DNA of 64,000 bases from Paenacidovorax monticola. Lineage in GTDB: Bacteria > Pseudomonadota > Gammaproteobacteria > Burkholderiales > Burkholderiaceae_C. Of this stretch, positions 52,929 through 60,660 are shown piece after piece (position 1 is the first letter of the stretch; the number at the start of each line of letters is the position of its first letter). The stretch spans positions 3,658,001 through 3,722,000 of the forward strand of contig NZ_CP060790.1 in NCBI RefSeq assembly GCF_014489595.1, written 5' to 3'. Both the position numbers and the translations under genes were made by a program. The notes beneath the pieces are model-generated. The model did no database searches and had not been told where the DNA came from. It worked only from the letters and a program-made list of their open reading frames with translations.

Positions 52929-54017
52929 TCAGGTCCGCAGGTGCTGGGCCAGCGCGCCCCAGTCGCTGGCGCCCGCCACGTCGAGGATGGTGGCCAGATG
53001 CTTCTTGAGCGCGGCGTTGCTCACACCGGTGCGTGCGGTGCAGTCGGCGCGCGCATGGCCCAGGCCGGCCAGTGCGGCGATCTCATGCTGCAGCGGCGTG
53101 AGCGGCAGTTGCAGCACGCGGTGCACCACGTCGATCTGGCGCGGGCGCTGCAGCTGCAGTGTGAGCAGCACCTGTGCTGCGCTGCCCGGCGTGGCGTGCA
53201 GCGCATGGGCCTGTGCCTGCAAAATGCCGCCCGGCACGGGCAGGTGGCTGCTCTGGCCGGGCCGCGCCTTCAGCCGGTGCAGCAGGTCGGGTGGCAGGGC
53301 GGTGCCGAGGGGGTTGTGCTGCAGACCCAGGCCGCGCAGGCCTGCGCGTTGCAACAGCGCGATGGCGGCGTCGTCGGCCAGCACGGGGTGGCCACTGGCC
53401 GCATCCAGCACGACATGGCCGTTGGCGCCTTGCGGGGGCTGTGCCTGCAGAGGCCGGACGCCACCGGGTGCGAAGGCGCGCTGCAGGCTGGGCAAGGCGC
53501 GCGTCAGCAGTGCGGCCTCGGCGTCGCCAAAGGCCCGGCCCGGTGCACGGAACAATGCCACCACGGCGCGGGTCACGGGGCCGGTGGGGCCCTGCACCTC
53601 CACGCGCAGGTCCAGCGTGTGCCGGTGGCCGCTGGCGCGCACCAGCAGGTTGTAGGTGTTGGAGCGGAAATAGCGCGCATCGGGTGCCAGCAGGCGGCCC
53701 ACGGGCCGGCCCTGTGGCTGAGCCAGAGCGAATACGTTGGTTTCGTGCTCGCCTACGAACAGGCGCTCGAACTCGTTGAGAAACAGGTTTTGCGCCGAGG
53801 CGGGCGAGTCCTCGTGAAAGAAGCCCTCGGGTATTCCGTGTTCGTCCAGCCAGAACAGGGCCGCCGCATCGGCGCCCACCAGTTGGCGCAGCACGGCACA
53901 CACGTCCGGCGCGATGGGTGCCAGGCCCAGGCCCAGGCGGCACAGCAGGTCAAGCTTCTGTGCCAGCCGTGGCGGTGCGGCAGTGCGGAGGGCGGGACGT
54001 TGGGCGTGTGCGGGCAT
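52929..54017 (-). CDS. LuxR-type HTH regulator with GAF-like N-terminus (paralogue 2)
   Basis: A 362-residue paralogue of the 51730 protein, colinear over its length. Shared blocks include LLCRLGLGLAPIA, CALLRQLVGADAAALFWL-like text, FHEDSPAS, LFLNEF, VPGGILQAQAHAL and VSNAALKKHLATILDVAGAS. The tandem arrangement shows a local duplication that has since diverged in the sensor half. The C-terminal LuxR-type helix-turn-helix is conserved. Effector unknown. No copy of the 26-base motif is seen before this gene. Confidence 0.82.
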   Translation of the reverse strand: MPAHAQRPALRTAAPPRLAQKLDLLCRLGLGLAPIAPDVCAVLRQLVGADAAALFWLDEHGIPEGFFHEDSPASAQNLFLNEFERLFVGEHETNVFALAQPQGRPVGRLLAPDARYFRSNTYNLLVRASGHRHTLDLRVEVQGPTGPVTRAVVALFRAPGRAFGDAEAALLTRALPSLQRAFAPGGVRPLQAQPPQGANGHVVLDAASGHPVLADDAAIALLQRAGLRGLGLQHNPLGTALPPDLLHRLKARPGQSSHLPVPGGILQAQAHALHATPGSAAQVLLTLQLQRPRQIDVVHRVLQLPLTPLQHEIAALAGLGHARADCTARTGVSNAALKKHLATILDVAGASDWGALAQHLRT

Positions 54018-54103
54018 GGGGCAAGGGCCGCGCGATTAAACACCAGGTTGCGGCCCCTTTGCCGCCGGGCGCCAACAGTCCCCGCTCTGCCGCGTGAAAT
54101 GCT

Positions 54104-54544
54104 TCACGAACGGCCCATGCCGGGCGTGGCCCAAAGGCTGCGCCGCAGGGCCAGGGCGCCGTCGCCCAGCAGCCAGAGCGCTATGCTGGCCACGAGCAGG
54201 AACAGGGGGTATTCCCAGCCTCCCTGGGGGCTGGTGAAGACCCAGCCGTTGGGCAGGTGCACCCAGGTGGCGCCGGCCATGATGGGCACCAGGGCCAGGG
54301 ACACCTGGCGGGCGTAGATGCCCAGCACCATCGCCAGGCCGCCCAGCAGTTCCATGGCGAAGACGGGGTAGGCCAGAAAGCCCGGCAGCCCCACTTGCGC
54401 GAAGAATTGCGCCGTGCCGGGCAGGGTGAACACCAGCAGTTTCAGCAGGGCGTGCGAGATCCACATCACCCCGAGGCTGATGCGCAGCAGCGCGATGCCC
54501 TGTTCGGTGCCGTGGGAGAGAAGAGGTGGTTTGGAATGGGTCAT
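54104..54544 (-). CDS. DoxX family membrane protein
   Basis: A 146-residue protein with four membrane helices typical of DoxX: GIALLRISLGVMWISHALLK, FAMELLGGLAMVLGIYAR, VSLALVPIMAGATWVHLPNG and FLLVASIALWLLGDGALAL. Start at 54544 follows an AAGGAACG ribosome site. DoxX-like proteins are linked to thiosulfate:quinone oxidoreductase or redox stress, but most members, like this one, are uncharacterised. Confidence 0.88.
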   Translation of the reverse strand: MTHSKPPLLSHGTEQGIALLRISLGVMWISHALLKLLVFTLPGTAQFFAQVGLPGFLAYPVFAMELLGGLAMVLGIYARQVSLALVPIMAGATWVHLPNGWVFTSPQGGWEYPLFLLVASIALWLLGDGALALRRSLWATPGMGRS

Positions 54545-54691
54545 GGAGCGTTCCTTGATGGCGTGCGATGGCGTGAATGTAGGATTGCCTTGTTGCAATG
54601 AAAATAGGCATTCCTGAAAACCGCCATTGCACTGAATCAATGATGGAGCGCTCCACCCCGGGATGGGCCGAACGGCCCGGACGATGGCGGG

Positions 54692-55869
54692 TCAGGAGGG
54701 CGTCAGCGCACCGGCCCGCGCGCTCCGCGGCGTTCCGCCGTGGCTCCAGGCCACGAGCGCCAGCCCCACGGCGGTGAGGCCCGCCGCGGCCCAGCCCACC
54801 GATAGCAGCCCCAGTCCCTGCGTCAGCACCAGCCCGCCGGCCCAGGCGCCCAGCGCGTTGCCGAGGTTGAAGGCTGCGATGTTCAGGCTCGATGCGAGGT
54901 TGGCGCCCTCGGGCCGGCCTGCTGCAGCACGCGCATCTGCATGGGGGCCACGGTGGCGAAGGCCACCGTGCCCAGCAGCACCACGTAGGCCATGGCCAGG
55001 GCCGAATGGCCGAAGGCCCAGCGCCCGGCGGCGAGCACCACCATCAGCGCGCCGATGCTGAGGAACAGTGCGCGCATGACGCCCCGGTCGGCCAGCTTGC
55101 CGCCCAGCAGGTTGCCTGCGGCCAGGCCCGCGCCGAACAGCAGCAGCGTGACTGCGACGAGGTTGTCGCCCATGCGCGTGATCTGCGTGAGCAGGGGCTC
55201 CACGTAGGTGTAGAGCGCGAACACGCCCGCGAAGCCGAACACCGTGATGCCCAGGCCCAGCCACACCTGGCCGCGTGCGAGCACGGCCAGTTCCTGGCGC
55301 AGCGGCATGACGGCCGGGCGCCCCTGATCGCGCGGCACGAAGAGCGCGAGGATGGCGAGCGCAGCCACCCCCACGCCCGCCACGGCGGCGAAGGCCATGC
55401 GCCAGCCGAAGTGCTGGCCGATCCAGGCGCCCGCGGGCACGCCCAGCAGCGTGGCCAGCGTCAGGCCCGAGAACATGAGCGCGATCGCCGAGGCGCGCTT
55501 CTCGGCGGGCACGAGGCCGGTGGCCACCACGGCGCCCACGCCGAAGAAGGTGCCATGCGTGAGCGAAGTGAGCACGCGCGCGGCCATCAGCCACTCGTAG
55601 CCGGGCGCCAGCACGGCGGCCACGTTGCCCGCGATGAAGATCAGCATCAGCGCGAGCAGCAGGCGCTTGCGTGGCCAGCCGCGCGTGAGCAGGGTGAGCA
55701 CGGGCGCACCCACGGCCACGCCGATGGCGTAGCCCGAGATCAGCGTGCCTGCCGTGGGGATGCTGATGCGCAGGTCCTCGCTGACCTGGGTCAGCAGGCC
55801 CATGATGATGAATTCCGTGGTGCCTATGCCGAAGGCGCCGGCCGCAAGGGCCAGGAGAGAGAGCGGCAT
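54692..55869 (-). CDS. MFS transporter, arabinose-efflux/AraJ-like (frameshifted)
   Basis: About 392 residues with 12 membrane helices in two frames. The first frame starts MPLSLLALAAGAFGIGTTEFIIMGLL (DHA1/AraJ signature) and includes ISGYAIGVAVGAP. It ends after the tenth helix region near RVLQQAG. The second frame continues EGANLASSLNIAAFNLGNALGAW. One missing base near 54911-54918 explains the break and restores LQQAGPEGANLASS. DHA1 members export drugs or sugars. It is divergent from a LysR regulator, the usual arrangement for a regulated exporter. Confidence 0.87.
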
Positions 55870-55960
55870 GCCAAAGTCCTTTCTGTCGCGGGGGGAGGGG
55901 ATACCCGAGACTGTGGCGCCTACCGCAATTTTTGTGTAGATGGAATAATGGAAACGCATA

Positions 55961-55977
55961 TGTGCCATGCAGGCACA
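55961..55977. promoter_or_regulatory. LysR-type operator in MFS / lysR divergent region
   Basis: Perfect inverted repeat TGTGCC-ATGCA-GGCACA, containing TGCC...GGCA with the T-N11-A spacing of LysR boxes. It lies between the divergent starts. Right next to it an 8-base unit (AGCCATAC) is repeated in tandem at about 55990-56006. Confidence 0.65.
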
Positions 55978-56023
55978 AATAAGCCATGCAGCCATACAGC
56001 CATACAGCACCGCAGCGTTCCCC

Positions 56024-56997
56024 ATGCCCGATGTCCTGCGCCCCCTTCCTTCCGACGCCCCTGGGCTGGACACCAACCGCTCTGGCGAGCTGGAGCTGCT
56101 GGTGCTCGTGGCCGAGCGCGGCAGCCTCTCCGCGGCCGCACGCCATCTGGGCGTATCGCCCTCGGCCGTGAGCAAAACCATGTCGCGCCTGGAGGCGCGC
56201 CTGGGCGTGCAGCTGTTGCAGCGCAGCACGCGGCGCGTGCAGCTCACGGCGGAGGGCGCCCAGCTCTACGAGCGCGGCAAGCGCGTGCTGGCCGACCTGG
56301 ACGAGCTGGAGGCCGCCGTGGCCGCGCGCAGCGCACCGCGGGGTGTGGTGCGCATCAGCGCCAGCACCTCCACCGGGCAGCGCCTGCTCGTGCCCCTGGT
56401 GCAGCGGCTGCTCGCGGCCCACCCGGGCTGAGCCTGGACCTGAGCTTCACCGACCATGTGGTGGACCTCGCGGAGGCGGGCATCGACATCGCCATCCGTT
56501 GGGGCGAGCTGCCGCCATCCGACATGGTGGCGCGCCTGCTGGGCCGCACGCGGCAGGTGATCGTGGGCGCTCCGGACTACCTGGAGCGCCAGGGGCGGCC
56601 GCGCCATCCCCATGACCTGCACCGCCACGTGCGCCTGGGCTGGAATTACCAGCGCGCCATTCCGCACTGGCCGTTCGACGTGGACGGCAGGCGCGTGGCG
56701 GTCGGCATCGGCGAAGTGGTCCGCGTGAACGATGGCGACGTGATGCGCCAGCTGGCCCTGCAGGGGGTGGGCCTGGCCCGGCTGTCGCTTTTCCACGCGT
56801 GGGACGATGTGGTGTCGGGCCGGCTGGAGCCGGTGCTGGAATCTTTCAATACCGGCGTGCTGGAGCCCATCCATGCCGTGTACCTCGGCAAGCCCGACCG
56901 CCTGCCGCCGCGCACGCGCGCGGTGCTCGACTTCCTGCAGGCCCATGTGGACCTGCACTACGCCGAACGCCTGCCCGGGCCGCAGGCAGCGGCCTAG
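56024..56997 (+). CDS. LysR family transcriptional regulator (frameshifted)
   Basis: About 324 residues. The N-terminal helix-turn-helix (LVLVAERGSLSAAARHLGVSPSAVSKTMSRLE split by usual spacing, about residues 15-70) is in the first frame, which stops at 56431. The effector domain continues in another frame (LSLDLSFTDHVVDLAEAGIDIAIRWG onward). One added base at the G run 56425-56427 restores AAHPGLSLDLSF. It should control the divergent MFS exporter through the TGTGCC palindrome. Start 56024 avoids the upstream operator. Confidence 0.87.
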
Positions 56998-57004
56998 GCC
57001 CGCC

Positions 57005-57352
57005 ATGGCAACGGACCGCCGCATCGTCCTCATCCAGCCCGCCGCGCCCGCGAAGCCCGCCCTGGGCGCGCCGTGCAACGGCTGCGGCCTGTGCTGCCTG
57101 GCCGAGCCGTGCCCGCTGGGCATGCTGCTGTCGCGCCGCCGCACGGGGGCCTGCGCGGCGCTGCGCTGGTCGGAGGCCGCACAGCGCTACCACTGCGGCG
57201 CCGTGGCCGATCCGGGCGGCGTGACGGGCTGGCGCTGGTCCTGGGCGCTGCGCGGGTTCTCGGCCCTGGCGCGGCGCTGGATCGCCGCGGGCGCGGGCTG
57301 CGATGCCGATCTGCAGGCCCACGCGCCGGGTGCCGCGAATGCTCCTGAATAG
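57005..57352 (+). CDS. Cysteine-cluster protein (YkgJ/ferredoxin-like)
   Basis: A 115-residue protein with a tight cysteine cluster CNGCGLCCLAEPCPLG and later cysteines (GACAAL, YHCG), the layout of YkgJ-type zinc/iron-chelating proteins. No membrane segment. It starts 7 bases after the LysR stop on the same strand. The TAG stop falls inside a border-type repeat. Function unknown; metal binding is likely. Confidence 0.72.
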   Translation: MATDRRIVLIQPAAPAKPALGAPCNGCGLCCLAEPCPLGMLLSRRRTGACAALRWSEAAQRYHCGAVADPGGVTGWRWSWALRGFSALARRWIAAGAGCDADLQAHAPGAANAPE

Positions 57353-57397
57353 ATAGCGGTTACCGCTTTTCACATGCGCGCTGTGGCCTGAAACGGC
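57343..57397. repeat. TAGCTAT-type border repeat (copy 4, degenerate)
   Basis: AT-richer segment GAATAGATAGCGGTTACCGC followed by TTTTCACATGCGCGCTGTGGCCTGAAACGG, between two convergent genes. It supplies the TAG stop of the cysteine-cluster gene. GCGGT-TA-ACCGC forms a small stem. Similar in layout to the copies at 6393, 37189 and 59522 but more diverged. Confidence 0.4.
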
Positions 57398-58435
57398 TCA
57401 GCCACCGCCTTCCGCCGCGCCCAGCGTGCGTGCGAACAGGTCCTTGGGCTCGCCCGCCTCGGGCACCAGCGCAATGGAGGTGCCCAGGCCGCGCTCCTCG
57501 GCCAGCGCGTGCACATGGCACAGCGCGGCGTGGTCTTCGAGCGCGAAGCCCACGGAGTCGAACACCGTCACCTCGCCGTCGTGCTGGCGGCCCGGGGCCA
57601 GGCCCGCGAGCACGCGCCAGAGTTCGGTCACGGGGTGGTCGGGCGCGAGCTGCTGGATGTCGCCCTCCACGCGCGTCTGGGGCTCGTACTCGACGAAGAT
57701 GCGCGCGCCGCGCAGCACCTCGGGGTGCAGTTCGGTCTTGCCGGGGCAGTCGCCGCCCACGGCATTGAGGTGCATGCCGGGCTCGACCATCCCGGGCGTG
57801 AGCACCGCGGCGCGGCGCTTGGCGGCGGTGGCCGTGGTCACGATGGCCGCGCCGCGCACGGCCTCTTCCACCGAGCCCGCGCGGATCAGGCGCAGACCGG
57901 GCCGCAGGTCCGCGAGGTTGCGCTGCAGCTTGTCCGTGGCGGACGGGTCGGTGTCGTACAGCGCGATCTCGGTGGTGCCCGCCAGCGTATGGAAGGCCAG
58001 GGCCTGGAATTCGCCCTGCGCGCCGTTGCCGATCAGTGCCATGCGCCGCCCGCCGGGCCGCGCGAGCGCGCGCGCCGCCAGGGCCGATGTGGCGGCCGTG
58101 CGCAGCGCCGTGAGCAGCGTGGCCTCGGACAGCAGCAGCGGCATGCCCGTGGCCACGTCGGCCAGCACGCCGAAGGCCATGACCGTGGGCAGCCCCAGCA
58201 GGGGGTTGCCGGGATGGCCGTTGACGTACTTGAAGCTGTAGCGCTCGCCGTCGCACACCGGCATCAGTTCGATCACGCCGCGCGCCGAATGGTGGGCCAG
58301 GCGTGCCGACTTCTCGAAGGCAGGCCAGCGGCGGAAGTCGGCTTCGATCCGCGCGGCGAGGCCTTCCAGGAAACGCGCGGGGCCGATGTCGCGCACGAGG
58401 CGCGAGAGCGTGGGGAGGTCGATGAGGCGGGTCAT
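57398..58435 (-). CDS. Ornithine cyclodeaminase / mu-crystallin family protein
   Basis: A 345-residue protein. N-terminal region KSARLAHHSARGVIELMPVCDGERYSFKYVNGHPGNP includes the substrate-binding arginine and lysine of this family. The NAD-binding loop is LIGNGAQGEFQALAF, and later come NAVGGDCPGKTELHPE and VFDSVGFALED. Family members convert ornithine to proline or act as imine reductases/dehydrogenases. A divergent Bug-type binding protein 128 bases away suggests an amino-acid-like substrate. Which reaction applies is not certain. Confidence 0.9.
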   Translation of the reverse strand: MTRLIDLPTLSRLVRDIGPARFLEGLAARIEADFRRWPAFEKSARLAHHSARGVIELMPVCDGERYSFKYVNGHPGNPLLGLPTVMAFGVLADVATGMPLLLSEATLLTALRTAATSALAARALARPGGRRMALIGNGAQGEFQALAFHTLAGTTEIALYDTDPSATDKLQRNLADLRPGLRLIRAGSVEEAVRGAAIVTTATAAKRRAAVLTPGMVEPGMHLNAVGGDCPGKTELHPEVLRGARIFVEYEPQTRVEGDIQQLAPDHPVTELWRVLAGLAPGRQHDGEVTVFDSVGFALEDHAALCHVHALAEERGLGTSIALVPEAGEPKDLFARTLGAAEGGG

Positions 58436-58563
58436 GGGCGGGCACCTCTGGACGCATTGTGGCCACGATGGGGGCTGGGGGCGGCTCAGGGTTTTCGGCA
58501 GGCCGGCGCACGGCGGGTTTGCGCTGCAATGGATGGATGCGCCATTTCCATGAGAAGACCTCC

Positions 58564-59525
58564 ATGCAACGCCGCCGCCTGATCCAATGGGGGCCGCCTC
58601 GCTCGCCGCACCTGCCATGGCCGCCCATGCGCAAACGTTCCCGGCCAAGCCCATCCGGCTGCTCGTGGCCTTCCCGGCCGGCGGCCCCACCGACATCACC
58701 ATGCGAGCGCTGGCCGACAACGCCGGCAAGGTGCTGGGCCAGCCCGTGATCGTGGAGAACAAGCCCGGCGCAGGCGGCACGCTGCCTGCGCAGGCGCTGC
58801 AGTCCAGCGCGCCCGACGGCTACACCGTGGCGCAGATCCCGCTGGGCGTGTTCCGCCTGCCCTACACCACCAAGATCAACTGGGACCCGGTCAAGGACAT
58901 CACCTACGTGCTGAACGTGACGGGCTATGCCTTCGGCCTGGTGGTTCCGGCGGATTCGCCGCTCAAGACCTGGACGCACTTCGTGGCCTGGGCCAAGGCC
59001 AACCCCGGCAAGCTCAGCTACGGCTCCACGGGCACGCTCACGAGCCCGCACCTGACCATGGAGCTGATCGCGCAGCAGCTGGGGCTGGAGCTGCTGCACG
59101 TGCCGTTCAAGGGCAGCGCCGATCTCATGCAGGCCATCCTGGGCGGGCAGATCATGGCGGCGGCGGACTCCACGGGCTTCGCGCCGCAGGTCGAGGCGGG
59201 CAAGCTGCGCGTGCTCAACACCTGGGGCGCCGAGCGGCTGGCCAAGTTTCCGAACGCGCCCACGCTCAAGGAACTGGGGCTGGACCTGGTGCAGAACTCG
59301 CCGTTCGGCATCGGCGCGCCCAAGGGCACGCCGCCCGCCGTGGTGCGGCGCCTGCACGACGCCTTCAAGCAGGCCATGGAACAGGACAGCTACCGGGCGG
59401 CCCTGGCCCGCTACGACATGGTGCCCATGTACATGGGCACGGTCGCCTACCTCAAGTTCGCGCAGGAAACCTTCGCGCGCGAGCGCGCGCTGGTGGAGCG
59501 GCTGGGGCTTGCCAAGCCCCTGTAG
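58564..59525 (+). CDS. Bug/TctC-family periplasmic binding protein (frameshifted in signal peptide)
   Basis: About 320 residues once a base is restored in the G run 58589-58593. The start MQRRRLIQWG (58564) then runs on into AASLAAPAMAAHA-Q, a proper signal peptide. The mature protein shows LLVAFPAGGPTDITMRAL, KPGAGGTLPAQAL, GSTGTLTSPHLTMEL, VPFKGSADLMQAILGGQ and a PTLKELG segment. As with the Bug protein at 329, no TctAB partner is adjacent. It is divergent from the ornithine cyclodeaminase homologue, so an amino-acid-derived ligand is plausible. Confidence 0.88.
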
Positions 59526-59576
59526 CTATCAAAAAGAGAGCAAATCGCGCAATCTGCGAAGGCGCTACCGGCCCAC
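59522..59576. repeat. TAGCTAT-type border repeat (copy 5), supplies stop codon
   Basis: TAGCTATCAAAAAGAGAGC followed by AAATCGCGC ... TGCGAAGGCGCTACCGGCC. The TAG of TAGCTATC is the stop codon of the Bug gene (59523-59525), and the far end overlaps the last codons of the HAD-IIB gene from the other strand. It has the same AT-rich end plus GCGC arms as the other copies. Confidence 0.6.
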
Positions 59577-60371
59577 TGGCCTGAGAATGGCCTGGGCCAG
59601 CTCGGCAAAGCCCGCGCCGCGTTCGCCCTGGGTCACGTAGCGCGGCAGGTGGGTGAGCTGCGGCACGAAGCGCGCGATGTTGGCCACGCCCACGCTGTGC
59701 GGGAAGTGCTCGAACATGAGCTGGTCGTTGGTCGAATCGCCGATGTAGACCCAGCGGTCCAGTTCGGCGTCAAGGTCGCGGCCCAGCAGCTCGCGCACGA
59801 TCCAGCGTGCGCCTTCGAGCTTGTTGTGCGCGCCGTACCAGCCGTTGATGTGGATGCTGCTCACCGTGGCGTTCATGCCCGCGGCGCGCATGAGCGCCAC
59901 GCAGCGGTCGATGTCTTCCTGCGGCATCTGCGTGAACTCGCTGTGGTCGATCGCGATGTCGCACTCGCGGCCCGCCGAGTCGGTGGCGCGCCGCGCTCCA
60001 GGCACCCGGGCCTCGATCTCGGCCAGCACCTCCTGCATGCGCGCGAAATTGGCGGCGCGCGTGGCGGCGTCCTGCTGGTAGAGCCGGTCGAGCCCGCCCG
60101 CGGCATTGCGCCGCAGCGCCACCGCGCCGTTCTCGGCCACGATGGCATCCACGGGCCAGACCTGTGCGAAGGGCTCGCTCCAGCCCACGGGGCGGCCGGT
60201 GATGGGAATGACGTGCAGCCCGGCGGCCTTCAGGGCCGCCAGCGCCTGGAGCGCATCGGCGGTGACGGCACCGTCGGTGGTGAGGGTGTCGTCGATGTCG
60301 GTGAGCAGGCCGCGCAGGCTGGCGGCTTTCCCTGCGTGCCAGCCGGCCAGGGGCATCATGTGGGAATGCAT
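59565..60371 (-). CDS. HAD-IIB family phosphatase (sugar/MPGP-type)
   Basis: A 268-residue Cof/MPGP-type HAD hydrolase. Motif I LLTDIDDTLTTDG, motif II HVIPITGRPVGW, motif IV WVYIGDSTNDQLMFEHF, with a large C2 cap between (ECDIAIDHSEF and NGWYGAHNKLEGARWI). Enzymes of this type dephosphorylate sugar or glycerate phosphates; the exact substrate is not readable. The start at 60371 lies only 21 bases from the MITE end, so its original upstream region has been displaced. Confidence 0.85.
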   Translation of the reverse strand: MHSHMMPLAGWHAGKAASLRGLLTDIDDTLTTDGAVTADALQALAALKAAGLHVIPITGRPVGWSEPFAQVWPVDAIVAENGAVALRRNAAGGLDRLYQQDAATRAANFARMQEVLAEIEARVPGARRATDSAGRECDIAIDHSEFTQMPQEDIDRCVALMRAAGMNATVSSIHINGWYGAHNKLEGARWIVRELLGRDLDAELDRWVYIGDSTNDQLMFEHFPHSVGVANIARFVPQLTHLPRYVTQGERGAGFAELAQAILRPVGR

Positions 60372-60391
60372 CGAAGTCAGCGCGTCCCGCT

Positions 60392-60660
60392 TAGAGCGTG
60401 TTATGCACATTCATGTGCCCGCGAAAGCCGGGGAAAGGCCCGGCAACTAGGCGCAGGGCGCGCCACGGTATGGATCCCGTAAGCGGACTGCAACGGCGTG
60501 GCCGGGCCTTTCCCCGGCTTTCCCGAAGGGTTGGGGCTAAAGGCCAGCGCTCGCGGCGTTGCAGCGCTTGCCAAGGCATGGGCCTTGGCGGCGCACTGCG
60601 CCTTGCGATCACTGGCCTGTAACCCCAACGCGGGTACATGAATGTGCATAACACGCTCTA
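60392..60660. mobile_element. MITE-like element, 269 bp, with 25-bp perfect terminal inverted repeats
   Basis: Left end 60392-60416 and right end 60636-60660 are exact inverted copies (25 bases, TAGAGCGTGTTATGCACATTCATGT split here by position), bounded by TA on each side as in Tc1/mariner-IS630 type insertion. Inside lies a second perfect inverted pair of 22 bases (60423-60444 and 60501-60522, starting GAAAGCCGGGG) and a small GCCAAGGC/GCCTTGGC stem (60570-60589). No transposase is encoded; short open frames starting in both ends are not credible genes. The right end TA forms the TAG stop codon of prfC. Confidence 0.8.

Noticed and set aside
54692-56422. Single fused gene covering the MFS exporter and the opposite-strand LysR region
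   Set aside because: The extension is antisense to the LysR gene; the exporter start MPLSLLALAAG at 55869 fits its family.
60391-60654. Two short open frames on opposite strands, both starting MLCTFM
   Set aside because: Both start codons lie in the terminal inverted repeats of the MITE, which explains the identical starts; the rest is unrelated and low in information.
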